NCBI RefSeq assembly: GCF_001431415.1
Contig: NZ_LDJI01000004.1
Span: forward strand, 124,001 to 188,000
Length of the DNA stretch: 64,000 bases
Direction of reading: 5' to 3'
Origin: Stenotrophomonas humi
GTDB lineage: Bacteria > Pseudomonadota > Gammaproteobacteria > Xanthomonadales > Xanthomonadaceae
Within the stretch, counting starts at the first letter, position 1, and each line of letters opens with the position of its first letter. The position numbers were made by a program, and so were the translations under genes. Of the stretch, positions 7,900 through 16,804 are shown piece by piece. Under the pieces are notes generated by a model that was not told where the DNA came from, ran no database searches, and saw only the letters and a program-made list of their open reading frames with translations.

Positions 7900-9477
7900 A
7901 TGACGACCAATCACGTAGCAGCAACTCCCGCCCCATCCGGCAAAATGCCCCGCCAGATTCCCTACATCATCGGCAACGAGGGCTGTGAGCGGTTCAGCTT
8001 CTACGGGATGCGCAACATCCTGGTGCAGTTCCTGATCACCTCCACCCTGCTGCAGCACATCCTGGATTCGGGTGAGCGCGCGCTGGCTGCCAAGGATCTG
8101 ATGCACACCTTCATGATTGGTGTGTACTTCTTCCCGCTGCTGGGCGGCTGGGTCGCCGACCGCTTCTTCGGCAAATACAACACCATCCTGTCCTTCAGCC
8201 TGATCTACTGCCTGGGCCACGCGTTCCTGGCGGTGTTCGAGGACAGCCGCATGGGCTTCTTCGCCGGCCTGGGCCTGATCGCGTTTGGCGCCGGTGGCAT
8301 CAAGCCGCTGGTGGCATCGTTTGTCGGTGACCAGTTCGACCAGACCAACAAGCACCTGGCCAAGAAGGTGTTCGACGCCTTCTACTGGATCATCAACTTC
8401 GGCTCGCTGTTCGCATCGCTGACCATGCCGCTGTTCCTGAAGAACTTCGGCCCGTCGATCGCGTTCGGCATCCCCGGCCTGCTGATGTTCATCGCGACCT
8501 TCGTGTTCTGGTTGGGCCGCAAGAAGTACGTGCTGATCAAGCCGGATACCGCCGAGAACCCGCATTCCTTCAGCAAGGTGATCCGCACCGCATTGTTCGC
8601 ACGCAAGGACGGCAAGGGCCGCCCGGGCATGCTGCTGGCCGGTCTGGGCGTGGTGGCTGCGGTGGTGTCGCTGGCGATGACGCCGGTGCTGGGCTTCGTG
8701 ATTGCCGCGTGTATCGCGCTGGTGCTGATCATTGCCGGTGTGGGCGGCGGCGCATGGCTGCAGCTGGATCGCGCCCGTGGCATCCACCCGGATGAAGCGG
8801 TCAATGGCGTGCGCAACGTGCTGCGGGTGCTGGTGATCTTCGCGTTGGTGACGCCGTTCCATTCGTTGTTCGACCAGAAGGCCTCCACCTGGGTGCTGCA
8901 GGGCGAGGAGATGACCAAGCCGGCGTGGTTCGTGGCCTCGCAGATGCAGGCGCTGAACCCGGCGCTGGTGATGATCCTGATTCCGTTCAACAACCTCGTG
9001 CTGTACCCGATGCTGGCCAAGTTCGGCTGGGAGCCGACCGCACTGCGCCGCATGACCGCCGGTATCGCCTTCAGCGGCCTGGCCTGGATCGTGATTGGCG
9101 GCATCCAGGTGGTGATGGACGGTGGCGAGCCGATGTCGATCGTCTGGCAGGTGCTGCCGTATGCGCTGCTGACCTTCGGCGAGGTGCTGGTCTCGGCGAC
9201 CGGCCTGGAGTTTGCTTACAGCCAGGCGCCGCAGTCGATGAAGGGCGTGGTGATGAGCTTCTGGAACCTGACCACCACCATCGGCAACCTGTGGGTGCTG
9301 CTGGCCAACTTCGCGGTGCGCAATGACACGGTGACCGGTAACATCGCCACGACCGGCCTGAGCGTGACCGCCTTCCAGATGTTCTTCTTTGCCGGGTTCG
9401 CGCTGTTGGCGGCCCTTGCATTCGGCTGGTACGCACGCAATTACAAGGTGGTCGACAATTACCGCGCGGCAGCCTGA
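7900..9477 (+). CDS. POT-family proton-coupled di/tripeptide transporter
   Basis: This 525-residue inner-membrane protein of the proton-dependent oligopeptide transporter (POT/PTR2) family has about 12-14 helices. The signature ExxERFxxYG is present as EGCERFSFYG (residues 27-36). FGAGGIKPLVASFVGDQFD is the second PTR2-type motif. It would import small peptides using the proton gradient. The start at 7900 (MTTNHVAATP) is chosen because upstream in-frame codons lack the family N-terminus and run through non-coding sequence. An insertion between helices contains a short charged loop, also typical of bacterial members. It ends 12 bases before a rhomboid protease gene, so the two probably share a transcript. 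Confidence 0.9.
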   Translation: MTTNHVAATPAPSGKMPRQIPYIIGNEGCERFSFYGMRNILVQFLITSTLLQHILDSGERALAAKDLMHTFMIGVYFFPLLGGWVADRFFGKYNTILSFSLIYCLGHAFLAVFEDSRMGFFAGLGLIAFGAGGIKPLVASFVGDQFDQTNKHLAKKVFDAFYWIINFGSLFASLTMPLFLKNFGPSIAFGIPGLLMFIATFVFWLGRKKYVLIKPDTAENPHSFSKVIRTALFARKDGKGRPGMLLAGLGVVAAVVSLAMTPVLGFVIAACIALVLIIAGVGGGAWLQLDRARGIHPDEAVNGVRNVLRVLVIFALVTPFHSLFDQKASTWVLQGEEMTKPAWFVASQMQALNPALVMILIPFNNLVLYPMLAKFGWEPTALRRMTAGIAFSGLAWIVIGGIQVVMDGGEPMSIVWQVLPYALLTFGEVLVSATGLEFAYSQAPQSMKGVVMSFWNLTTTIGNLWVLLANFAVRNDTVTGNIATTGLSVTAFQMFFFAGFALLAALAFGWYARNYKVVDNYRAAA

Positions 9478-9489
9478 GCCAGATAACCC

Positions 9490-10110
9490 ATGAGTGGAAT
9501 CTTTACCCTGATCCTGATTGCCATCACCGGCTTGGTGTCGTGGCAGGGCTTCAACAACCGCAAGCTGGCCGACCGGCTGATCCTGTGGCCGCCGGCCATC
9601 GACCGCCACAAGCAGTACGACCGGTTGGTGACCTACGGTTTCCTGCATGCGGATTTCTCGCACCTGCTGTTCAACATGGTCACGCTGTTCTTCTTCGGGC
9701 GGCCCATCGAAGCATTGATGGGGCGGCTGACCGGGCATTGGTGGGTGTTCCCGCTGTTCTATCTGGCGGCGCTGGTGATCTCGATCCTGCCCAGCTATCT
9801 GAAGAACCAGAAGAACCCGAACTACCTCAGCCTCGGTGCGTCGGGCGCGGTGTCGGCGGTGCTGTTCGCCTTCATCCTGGTCTCGCCGTGGTCGCTGATC
9901 TTCGTGCTCTTCATTCCGGCACCGGCCATCCTGTATGCCCTGTTCTATGTGGGCTACAGCATCTGGATGGACAAGAAGGGCTCGGACAACGTCAACCACA
10001 GCGCGCACCTGGCCGGTGCCGCGTTCGGCGTGATGTTCATGCTGTTCATGTCACCGGACCTGCTGCAGCACTTCATGACCAGCCTGATGAACCCCAGCTT
10101 CGGCCGCTGA
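9490..10110 (+). CDS. Rhomboid-family intramembrane serine protease
   Basis: This 206-residue membrane protein has six predicted helices. It carries the rhomboid catalytic features: HADFSHLLFNM in an early helix and loop, the nucleophile in GASGAVSAVLF (the GxSG motif), and the catalytic His in HSAHLAGAAFG near the C-terminus. A rhomboid of this size corresponds to the minimal six-helix bacterial form, which cleaves single-pass membrane substrates within the bilayer. Its substrate cannot be inferred. It begins 12 bases after the POT transporter gene and is followed by a terminator, so this looks like a two-gene operon. Confidence 0.9.
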   Translation: MSGIFTLILIAITGLVSWQGFNNRKLADRLILWPPAIDRHKQYDRLVTYGFLHADFSHLLFNMVTLFFFGRPIEALMGRLTGHWWVFPLFYLAALVISILPSYLKNQKNPNYLSLGASGAVSAVLFAFILVSPWSLIFVLFIPAPAILYALFYVGYSIWMDKKGSDNVNHSAHLAGAAFGVMFMLFMSPDLLQHFMTSLMNPSFGR

Positions 10111-10136
10111 GCAATCCCGGCGTGGCAAGCTGATGG

Positions 10137-10165
10137 ACAAGGCGGTGCTTGCACCGCCTTGTTCG
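10137..10165 (+). terminator. Intrinsic terminator after the rhomboid gene
   Basis: A hairpin ACAAGGCGGTGC / GCACCGCCTTGT with a two-base TT loop, followed by TCGTTTCC, lies 27 bases after the stop. The rest of the 206-base gap to the next gene shows no other clear element. Confidence 0.7.
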
Positions 10166-10316
10166 TTTCCGGACCCGCGCGGCGGCGGATGGCATCGCAT
10201 CGGGCGGCCGGTGTGCTGTCTTGACCTGATCATCAATCACAATCACGCACAGTACCTGGCGGAGCCCTGCCGTCGTAGCCGGGTGCGCCCTTCATCAGCA
10301 GCCATGGAAACCGGTA

Positions 10317-10610
10317 ATGACATCCACCAGCAATCTTCCGAATACCGTCCATCACAATCCGGCGCAGGCCTGCTTCGAAACCACGGTGGATGGCCACCGC
10401 GCGGTGCTGGAATACGTGCTTGAAAGCGGCGTCATGGTCATCACCCATACCGGCGTGCCCGAGGCCATCGGTGGGCGCGGAATCGCCGCCGACCTTACCC
10501 GTGCTGCCTTGGCGCATGCGCGCGCGGCCGGTTTGAAAGTGGTGCCAGCCTGCGCCTACGCTGCGGCTTTCATGCAACGTCATTCCGAGTACACGGATCT
10601 GCTGGGATAA
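10317..10610 (+). CDS. Small GNAT-type N-acetyltransferase, YjdJ-like
   Basis: This 97-residue protein matches the short single-domain GNAT group (YjdJ/GTLF3B-like, about 90-100 residues). It shows VITHTGVPEAIGGRGIAADLTRAALAHARAAGLKV in outline. The GGRGIA segment is the acetyl-CoA pyrophosphate-binding loop. The C-terminal VVPACAYAAAFMQRHSEYTDLL is a strongly conserved group feature, with CxYAxxFxxxHPEY as the usual form. These proteins act in the cytoplasm on unknown acceptors. The start at 10317 (ATG) fits the family N-terminus. Nothing in the neighbourhood suggests a substrate. Confidence 0.85.
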   Translation: MTSTSNLPNTVHHNPAQACFETTVDGHRAVLEYVLESGVMVITHTGVPEAIGGRGIAADLTRAALAHARAAGLKVVPACAYAAAFMQRHSEYTDLLG

Positions 10611-10666
10611 TCGGCGCGGGCGGCCGACCCATGGGGGGTTCGGCAGGATCACCGAGGACAGAACGA

Positions 10667-11500
10667 ATGAACAGGTTTGCACAGGGATCGTTTGCCGCAG
10701 CGGCGTTGCTGCTGGTGTTGGCAGGATGCAAGAAGGACGGGCAGCAGGACGTGGTGACGGCGACGCCGGAACAAGTGGCAACGCCGGTTGAAACCGCGCC
10801 GGGCGCCGCGCCGGTCAACCTGAGTGATGTCATCGAACATACCCCGAGCTACGTGGTGGGCATCAGTTATCCGCCGGCGGCGGCCAAGTACCCGGGCCTG
10901 GCCCAGGAGCTGACGAGTTACGCCGAGCACGCCAAGGCCGAGTTGCTCAAGGCCGCCAGCGAGTTGGGCAACGACAAGCCCACCGCGCCCTACGAACTGT
11001 CGCTGTCCTTCGACATGCTGACCGACACGCCCAAGGTGGTTGCGGTCTCGGCCGATGGCAGCAGCTATACCGGTGGCGCGCATGGCCAGCCGTTGGTGGC
11101 GCGTTTTGTATGGTTGCCGGAGCAGCAGAAGCTGCTCAAGGCCGAAGACCTGATCAACACGGCCAAGGGCTGGCAGGCGGTCAGTGACTATGTGGAAGAC
11201 AAGCTGCTGGAGCAGGCCACGGTCCGCGCCCAGGGCGAGGAGCTGTCGCCGGAAGAACAGCAGGAGCAGGTGCGCAACCTGTCGCGGATGATCGACGAAG
11301 GCACCGCGCCGGAGCCGGCCAACTTCTCGCAGTTCCAGCCGGTGCTGGATGCCGCCGGCCACATCAGTGCCCTGCGCTTTGTGTTCCCGCCGTACCAGGT
11401 GGGCCCGTATTCCGACGGCACCCAGTTCGTGGACGTGCCGGCGGCAGCGCTGCTGCCCAACGTGGCGGCGGATTACCGGGAGTTGTTCTCGCGTAACTGA
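10667..11500 (+). CDS. Lipoprotein with DUF4163/DUF3298 (RsiV-like) domains
   Basis: This is a 277-residue protein with a lipoprotein signal (lipobox LAGC, Cys near residue 21). It then has an N-terminal strand-rich DUF4163-like part (YVVGISYPPAA) and a C-terminal DUF3298-like part (SYTGGAHGQP, then LLKAEDLI, and FPPYQVGPYSDGTQFVDVP). The same fold occurs in RsiV, the lysozyme-binding anti-sigma factor of Bacillus. Here there is no cytoplasmic sigma-binding tail, so it is a periplasm-facing lipoprotein of unknown role. The start at 10667 is chosen because it gives a clean signal with the lipobox. cfa starts 16 bases downstream, suggesting co-transcription. Confidence 0.8.
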   Translation: MNRFAQGSFAAAALLLVLAGCKKDGQQDVVTATPEQVATPVETAPGAAPVNLSDVIEHTPSYVVGISYPPAAAKYPGLAQELTSYAEHAKAELLKAASELGNDKPTAPYELSLSFDMLTDTPKVVAVSADGSSYTGGAHGQPLVARFVWLPEQQKLLKAEDLINTAKGWQAVSDYVEDKLLEQATVRAQGEELSPEEQQEQVRNLSRMIDEGTAPEPANFSQFQPVLDAAGHISALRFVFPPYQVGPYSDGTQFVDVPAAALLPNVAADYRELFSRN

Positions 11501-11516
11501 ATCGTGGAGGCCAGCG

Positions 11517-12632
11517 ATGGATGCAGGGTTGCAACGACGTGTCGAAGCATTGCTGCAGGAAGCGGACATCATCCCCGGGGGAGCCCGTCCGCAGGATATC
11601 GACATCCTTGACCCGCGCTTCTACGCGCGGGTGCTGGCCAACGGTTCACTCGGGCTGGGCGAGAGCTACATGGATGGCTGGTGGCAGGCGCATTCGCTGG
11701 ATGGCCTGCTGACCCACCTGTTGGATGCACGGCTGGACGAGCGCGTGCATGGCAGCGGTGAAGTGTGGGATGCGCTGAAGGCCAAGCTGTTCAACCTGCA
11801 GGCCGGGCAGGGCAGCTACGAAGTCGGCAGGCGCCACTATGACCTGGGCAATGATCTGTACCAGGCGATGCTCGGCAAGCGGCTGGTCTACAGCTGCGGC
11901 TACTGGCGCGATGCTGACAACCTGGACGATGCCCAGGAAGCCAAACTGGAGTTGATCTGCCGCAAGCTTGGCCTGCGTCCGGGCATGCGCGTGCTGGACA
12001 TAGGCTGTGGCTGGGGCGAGGCGCTCAAGTACGCGGCAAAGCATTACGGCGTGCAGGGCGTGGGCGTGACCATCTCCGCCGAACAGGCCGCGTTTGCGCG
12101 CGAACTGTGTGCCGGCCTGCCGGTGGACATCCGTCTGCAGGATTACCACGAGCTGGATGAGTCGTTCGACGCGATTCTGTCGGTAGGCATGTTCGAGCAT
12201 GTGGGGGTCAAGAATTACCGTGCCTATTTCGAGGTAGCCCGCCGCTGTCTGGGCGAAGAAGGGCTGTTCCTGCTGCACAGCATCGGTAGCAACATCAGTC
12301 GTGACCACACCGACCCGTGGATCGCCAGGTATATCTTCCCCAACTCGATGCTGCCCTCGGCCGCGCAGATCACCGCCGCGATGGAGGGCTTGTTCGTGCT
12401 GGAGGACTGGCACAACTTCGGTACCGACTATGACCGCACGCTGCAGGCATGGCGCAGCAACGTGGAGGCAGCCTGGGAGCGGCTGGATCCGCGTTACGAC
12501 GAGCGTTTCCGGCGGATGTGGCGGTTCTATCTGGCCGCCTCCATGGCCACGTTCCGCACCCGGCATTCGCAGCTCTGGCAGTTGGTGTTGTCGCCACGCG
12601 GCCTGCGTGGGGGATATGTAGCGGCTCGATGA
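11517..12632 (+). CDS. cfa: Cyclopropane-fatty-acyl-phospholipid synthase
   Basis: This 371-residue SAM-dependent enzyme transfers a methylene group onto double bonds of membrane phospholipid acyl chains, stabilising membranes in stationary phase and acid. Motifs include SYEVGRRHYDLGNDLYQAML, the SAM-binding loop VLDIGCGWGE (residues 159-168), and YxCGYW (YSCGYW) near 125-130. FEHVGVKNYRAYF also appears. Length is close to E. coli Cfa (382). GTGGAGG sits just upstream of the ATG at 11517, which is why this start is used rather than an in-frame ATG inside the preceding gene. It follows the DUF3298 lipoprotein with a 16-base gap. Confidence 0.95.
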   Translation: MDAGLQRRVEALLQEADIIPGGARPQDIDILDPRFYARVLANGSLGLGESYMDGWWQAHSLDGLLTHLLDARLDERVHGSGEVWDALKAKLFNLQAGQGSYEVGRRHYDLGNDLYQAMLGKRLVYSCGYWRDADNLDDAQEAKLELICRKLGLRPGMRVLDIGCGWGEALKYAAKHYGVQGVGVTISAEQAAFARELCAGLPVDIRLQDYHELDESFDAILSVGMFEHVGVKNYRAYFEVARRCLGEEGLFLLHSIGSNISRDHTDPWIARYIFPNSMLPSAAQITAAMEGLFVLEDWHNFGTDYDRTLQAWRSNVEAAWERLDPRYDERFRRMWRFYLAASMATFRTRHSQLWQLVLSPRGLRGGYVAAR

Positions 12633-12861
12633 GATATCGCCCGCAAGGGTGACGGGCGGCTGTGGGGCCAGTTGAAGCAATCAGGCAATTGCGGCGGTTT
12701 GATGCCCTTTCGTCTCGGGCAGGGGTTTCTAGTCTCAGAGTGGATGAGATTTTGCCGGATTCACTCCGCATGGCCGGCCCCAACCCGCAGTCGTGAAAAT
12801 TAGTTCACTCATTGATATTTCATTTGTGTAATATATTGCCGAACTCCCCGTCGGCCGACCA
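12633..12861 (+). promoter_or_regulatory. Intergenic region with AT-rich promoter/operator for the MarR-FUSC operon
   Basis: The 229 bases between cfa and the MarR gene contain no gene. The last 65 bases include a strongly AT-rich block (about 12797-12837) in otherwise GC-rich DNA, with TTGATA at 12812 and TAATAT/TATATT at 12829-12837. The spacing between these is short for sigma-70, so the exact promoter is unsure. MarR proteins usually bind dyads overlapping such promoters. The upstream part contains several short GC-rich inverted repeats that may terminate cfa. Confidence 0.4.
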
Positions 12862-13356
12862 ATGAGCAGCTTCGACCCCACTGAATCCCGCATCGATGCC
12901 ACCTGCCGGCGATGGCCGGGGTTCCCGCGCGAGCCGGCGGTGCTGGTCCGGCTGATCAAGGGGCTCTACAAAAGCGTGCACGACCACGCCAACGCGGTAC
13001 TGCGTGACTTCGACCTGTGCCATGGCGAATACAACGTGCTGATGATGTTGTACGGCACGCCGGATCGTCTGCTGGGGCCGTCCGAACTGGCTGAGGCCGC
13101 GACGGAAAAGTCGGCCAACATCACCCGCCTGACCGACCTGCTGTGTCGCAAGGCGCTGATCGAACGCATCCCGCACGCCGAAGACCGTCGCAAGCTGGAG
13201 CTGCGCCTGACAATGCAAGGCATTGCCTGCGTCGAGAGCCTGCTGCCGCGCATGTCCGAGTTGTTGCTGACGGAAATGAAGGGCCTGAGCGATGCCGAGC
13301 AGCATCAGCTGGAAGGCCTGCTGAAGAAGATGCTCGACGGCATCGACGAAATCTGA
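12862..13356 (+). CDS. MarR-family regulator of the adjacent efflux operon
   Basis: This 164-residue MarR/SlyA-type winged-helix protein is probably dimeric. The DNA-binding part spans about residues 50-125: LGPSELAEAATEKSANITRLTDLLCRKALIER contains the recognition helix, followed by the wing region HAEDRRKLELRLT. It is the first gene of a four-gene unit, with FUSC starting 7 bases later, then DUF1656 and HlyD. This is the layout of aromatic-acid or fusaric-acid-type efflux operons, where the MarR protein represses the operon until an aromatic ligand binds. The ligand is not identifiable from sequence. Confidence 0.88.
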   Translation: MSSFDPTESRIDATCRRWPGFPREPAVLVRLIKGLYKSVHDHANAVLRDFDLCHGEYNVLMMLYGTPDRLLGPSELAEAATEKSANITRLTDLLCRKALIERIPHAEDRRKLELRLTMQGIACVESLLPRMSELLLTEMKGLSDAEQHQLEGLLKKMLDGIDEI

Positions 13357-13363
13357 GTCACCT

Positions 13364-15517
13364 ATGTCCACTGTCTCCTCAACGGCCACGCCCAACCGCG
13401 GGGCCGCAACCTGGTTCTCCGGTTTCCGTGGTTTTCTCGGCGGCGAGGCCGACGCCTGGCTGTTCGTTCTGCGGGTGACGCTGTCGTTCTTCATCACCGG
13501 CTGGCTGGCCATGCGCATGCAGTTGCCGCAGCCGGGCACGGCGATGCTGACCACGGTCATCGTCATGCACCGGCAGAGTGGCATGGTGTTGGCCAAAGGC
13601 TTCTACCGTGTGTTGGGCACGTTGATCGGCGCGGCTGCGGCATTGGCGGTGGTGGCGATGTTTCCGCAGCAGCGTGAGCCGTTCCTGCTGGTGATGGCCT
13701 TGTGGATCGGCGCCTGTGCGGCCGGTGCCACGCTGCATCGCAATTTCAAATCCTATGCGTTCGTGCTGGCCGGCTATACCGCGGCGATCATTGCGCTGCC
13801 GGTCATCACCACCCACCCGGGCAACGTGTTTGATTCGGCGGTCGCCCGCATCACCGAGGTGATGCTGGGGCTGGTGGTCAGCGCGGTGATCAGTGACACG
13901 GTGCTGCCGGTGCGTCTGCGGGACAACCTGCGCAATGCGGTACGCAACCAGTACGCCAACTTCCTGGAGTTCGTCAGGGAAGCGCTGATGGGGCAGCTGC
14001 CGCGCGAGCGCATGGAGCAGCAGCACCTGAGCATGGTGCGCGACGCGATCGCACTGGAGGATCTGCGCAGCTCGGTGATCTTCGAGGACCCGGAAGCGCG
14101 CGCACGCAGCCTGCACCTGCTGCAGTTCAACCAGGGGTTCATGGCCGCATCCACCAGCTTCCAGTCGCTGCATCACCTGATCAATCGCCTGATGCGGCAG
14201 GATGCGCCGGTCGCGGCGCAGGCGCTGCTGGTGTTGTATCGGCCGCTGGGCGAGGCCCTGCAATCATCGCCGCAGGAACTGCCGGCAGAAGAGCTGGCGG
14301 CGCGTATCCGTCAGGTGCGACTGGAGTTGCCGGCGCGCGGCAAGGCGCTGCGTGCGGAAATCAACGATGCCGGCCAGGCGGAGGACTTCGAGGTTGGCAC
14401 CGGCCTGTTGCGGCGTTTCAGCCAGGAACTGGAGTCCTACATCCGCGCGCGTGGCCAGCTGCTGCACCGGGTGGCGCCCTCCAAGGGCGTGGAGCGGGTG
14501 CGCTTCGTACGCGGCAACGACCGTGCCGGGGCGATGCTGGCGTTTGTCCGCACCACGATGACGATGTTGCTGCTCGGTGCTTTCTGGGCAGTGACGGATT
14601 GGCCGATGGGTGCCAACGTGATGTTGTTGGCGACCATTTTTTCAGGACTGTTCGCCACCGCGCCCAACGCGGCGCGACTGACCGGCATGGTGCTGTCCGG
14701 CTATATCGCGGGCCTGTTGGCCGGGTATGCCTGTGAGTTCATGGTGCTGACGCGCATGGACGGCTACGCCCTGCTGGTGGCGAGCGTGCTGCCATTCTTC
14801 ATCGTCGGGCCATACCTGACCACCCGGCCCAAGCTGGCGATCATCGGGCTGGGTTACACGATGGGGCTGGTCAATATCCTGGCCATCACCAATCCGATGG
14901 CCTTCGATCCGCAGCATTTCTTCAACGACGCACTGTCGCAGGTAGTGGGACTGGGTGCGGCAGCTGTGGGTTTTGCATTGCTACCGCCTGCGGCGGGCAG
15001 CCGCTGGTTGCGGCGACGTCAGATGGCGGCGTTGCGTGCACTGGTGCGGTTGGCGGCACAGGCCCCGTTGCCGGGTCTGCGGCATCACTTCGAGAGCATG
15101 AGCAGCGATCTGGTGCACCAGGTTGTCGCCCATACCGTGCCGGGCAGCGACGATTCGCGCTCGCTGTTGGCCTGGGCGCTGGCGGTCAACGAGACCGGGC
15201 GCGCCTTGATCCACCTGCGTCATGACGTTGCCCGACAGCCGTTGTCGACGGCATTGCATGGGGATGTGGATGCGGCGGTGAACGCACTGGCGGTGTTCTT
15301 TGGGCAGCCGTCGCGGCAGGCATGGCAGGACGCCGACCGCGCGCTGCGCCGGGCCAGCGACGCTGCACGCGCAGATACCGAAACGCCTGAAATTTCGCGT
15401 CAGGTGCTCTATCACCTGCGACTGGTGCGGTTGGCGATGGTCGATGACCGCTCGGTGATGGCGCCTTACATCGTGGTTTCAGATGCGTCGAAGGAGGGCG
15501 TGATCAATGCCGATTGA
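13364..15517 (+). CDS. FUSC-family inner-membrane efflux protein, AaeB-like
   Basis: This 717-residue protein has the fusaric acid resistance/aromatic acid exporter layout: two blocks of about five to six membrane helices (about 30-190 and 385-530) separated by a soluble region, with a soluble C-terminal domain. MQLPQPGTAMLTTVIVMHRQ and the repeat-like second block (WPMGANVMLLATIFSGLFA) are typical of FUSC. E. coli AaeB, 655 residues, exports aromatic carboxylates with its periplasmic partner AaeA. Here the partner is the HlyD-type protein at 15714. The stop overlaps the DUF1656 start by 11 bases, showing tight coupling. Confidence 0.9.
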   Translation: MSTVSSTATPNRGAATWFSGFRGFLGGEADAWLFVLRVTLSFFITGWLAMRMQLPQPGTAMLTTVIVMHRQSGMVLAKGFYRVLGTLIGAAAALAVVAMFPQQREPFLLVMALWIGACAAGATLHRNFKSYAFVLAGYTAAIIALPVITTHPGNVFDSAVARITEVMLGLVVSAVISDTVLPVRLRDNLRNAVRNQYANFLEFVREALMGQLPRERMEQQHLSMVRDAIALEDLRSSVIFEDPEARARSLHLLQFNQGFMAASTSFQSLHHLINRLMRQDAPVAAQALLVLYRPLGEALQSSPQELPAEELAARIRQVRLELPARGKALRAEINDAGQAEDFEVGTGLLRRFSQELESYIRARGQLLHRVAPSKGVERVRFVRGNDRAGAMLAFVRTTMTMLLLGAFWAVTDWPMGANVMLLATIFSGLFATAPNAARLTGMVLSGYIAGLLAGYACEFMVLTRMDGYALLVASVLPFFIVGPYLTTRPKLAIIGLGYTMGLVNILAITNPMAFDPQHFFNDALSQVVGLGAAAVGFALLPPAAGSRWLRRRQMAALRALVRLAAQAPLPGLRHHFESMSSDLVHQVVAHTVPGSDDSRSLLAWALAVNETGRALIHLRHDVARQPLSTALHGDVDAAVNALAVFFGQPSRQAWQDADRALRRASDAARADTETPEISRQVLYHLRLVRLAMVDDRSVMAPYIVVSDASKEGVINAD

Positions 15518-15704
15518 AATGGCTTTCGGTGGTGCCCTGTTCCCGGGACTGCTGGTGTTGTTCTGCGTGGTATGCGTGTTGCTGTGGGCGCTGGATGCAG
15601 TGGCGGGGCGGCGCGGTTGGTACCGCTATGTGTGGCACCCGTCGCTGTTCCGTATCGCGGTGTTTGTCTGCCTGTTCGCCGGGCTTGGCCTGTTGTTGTT
15701 CTGA
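15507..15704 (+). CDS. DUF1656 small membrane protein of FUSC efflux operon (AaeX-like)
   Basis: This is a 65-residue protein with two membrane helices (about residues 9-29 and 46-64) and a short WYRYVWHPSLF linker. It belongs to DUF1656, the AaeX-type small subunit almost always encoded between a FUSC pump and its HlyD partner. Its role is not established; assembly or modulation of the pump is assumed. The start at 15507 overlaps the end of the FUSC gene by 11 bases, and the next gene starts 9 bases after its stop. Confidence 0.88.
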   Translation: MPIEMAFGGALFPGLLVLFCVVCVLLWALDAVAGRRGWYRYVWHPSLFRIAVFVCLFAGLGLLLF

Positions 15705-15713
15705 GATATTCCT

Positions 15714-16715
15714 ATGTCCCCCAAAACCCAATCCTTGCTTCGTTTTTCCATCACCGCGGTCGTGGTGGTGGTGGCCGTGCTGATCGCAATGGCGATGTGG
15801 CGTCACTACATGTACTCGCCATGGACGCGCGAAGGACGCCTGCGTGCGGAGGTGGTGCGGATAGCGCCGGACGTGTCCGGGCTGGTCACCGACGTGGCGG
15901 TGCGTGACAACCAGTTGGTCAAGCGTGGCGATGTACTGTTCGCCGTCGACCCGCTGCGCTACCGCAACGCGGTGGCACAGGCGCATGCGAATCTTGATGC
16001 CGCACGGGCAGCCGCGCGTGCGGCCGGTGCCAGCATCCAGGCTGCCGCGGCCGGTGCAACCCAGCAGAGCGTCAACGCCAATCGCTATGAGCTGCAGTAC
16101 CAGCGTCGCCAACGCATCGTAGGCAGCCTGATCTCCGAAGAGTCCCGCAGCGACGCGCTCAGTGCAGCGCAGGCCGCACGCGCCGGTGTGGCGCAGGCAC
16201 AGGCCAACCGGCAACAGGCCAGCGCTTCGCAGCAGCAGGCATTGGCCGCGGTGGAGCAGGCGCAGGCCGCCTTGGATACCGCCGAGCTGAATCTGGAGCG
16301 CACCCAGGTGCGCGCGCCGGTGGATGGCTATGTGACCAATCTGGAAGTGCGAGCCGGTGATTACGCCAGCGCCGGTGCCGCACGCCTGGCATTGATCGAT
16401 ACGGCATCGTTCTGGGTCTACGGCTACTTCGAGGAAACCAAGCTGTCGCAGCTGCATGTGGGCGACGGTGCCAGGGTGCAGTTGATGAGTGGCCAGGAAC
16501 TGCATGGCCATATCGAGAGCATCTCCCACGGCATTACCGATGCGGACAGCCCAACCGGCAGTGACCTGCTGGCCAACGTCAACCCGACTTACAACTGGGT
16601 GCGCCTGGCCCAGCGCATTCCGGTGCGGATCAAGCTTGATGCCGACAGCACGCGCGACGGCGTGGTGCTGGCCAATGGCATGACCGCGACGGTGGTGGTG
16701 GAGCCGCACGGATAA
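15714..16715 (+). CDS. HlyD/EmrA-type periplasmic adaptor of the FUSC efflux system
   Basis: This 333-residue membrane fusion protein has one N-terminal membrane helix (about residues 12-30). A short biotinyl-lipoyl half (IAPDVSGLVTDVAV) follows, then a long alanine- and glutamine-rich coiled-coil hairpin (about 80-190). The second lipoyl half is at about 190-235 (TQVRAPVDGYVTNLEVRAGDYA), with a beta-barrel part behind it. This is the AaeA/EmrA class, linking the inner-membrane pump to an outer-membrane channel. No outer-membrane factor gene is in the operon, so a TolC-type protein encoded elsewhere is presumably used. It is the last gene, followed by a terminator at 16751. Confidence 0.9.
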   Translation: MSPKTQSLLRFSITAVVVVVAVLIAMAMWRHYMYSPWTREGRLRAEVVRIAPDVSGLVTDVAVRDNQLVKRGDVLFAVDPLRYRNAVAQAHANLDAARAAARAAGASIQAAAAGATQQSVNANRYELQYQRRQRIVGSLISEESRSDALSAAQAARAGVAQAQANRQQASASQQQALAAVEQAQAALDTAELNLERTQVRAPVDGYVTNLEVRAGDYASAGAARLALIDTASFWVYGYFEETKLSQLHVGDGARVQLMSGQELHGHIESISHGITDADSPTGSDLLANVNPTYNWVRLAQRIPVRIKLDADSTRDGVVLANGMTATVVVEPHG

Positions 16716-16750
16716 GCAGGGGGGCTCCAGCTTCATCCTGGCTCCAAAAG

Positions 16751-16781
16751 AAAACGCCCGGCAATCGCCGGGCGTTTTCAT
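16751..16781 (+). terminator. Bidirectional-looking intrinsic terminator
   Basis: AAAACGCCCGGC / GCCGGGCGTTTT, with an AAT loop, sits 35 bases after the HlyD stop and 24 bases before the convergent dcp stop. It is A-rich on the left and T-rich on the right, so it can terminate from both sides. Confidence 0.8.
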
Positions 16782-16804
16782 TCAAGCCACGTTGCTGCGA
16801 ACGC

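Noticed and set aside
7882-10008. A 708-residue minus-strand frame opposite the POT transporter and rhomboid genes
   Set aside because: Composition is dominated by His, Gln and Arg, as expected from antisense reading of a GC-rich gene; no domain or start signal is seen.
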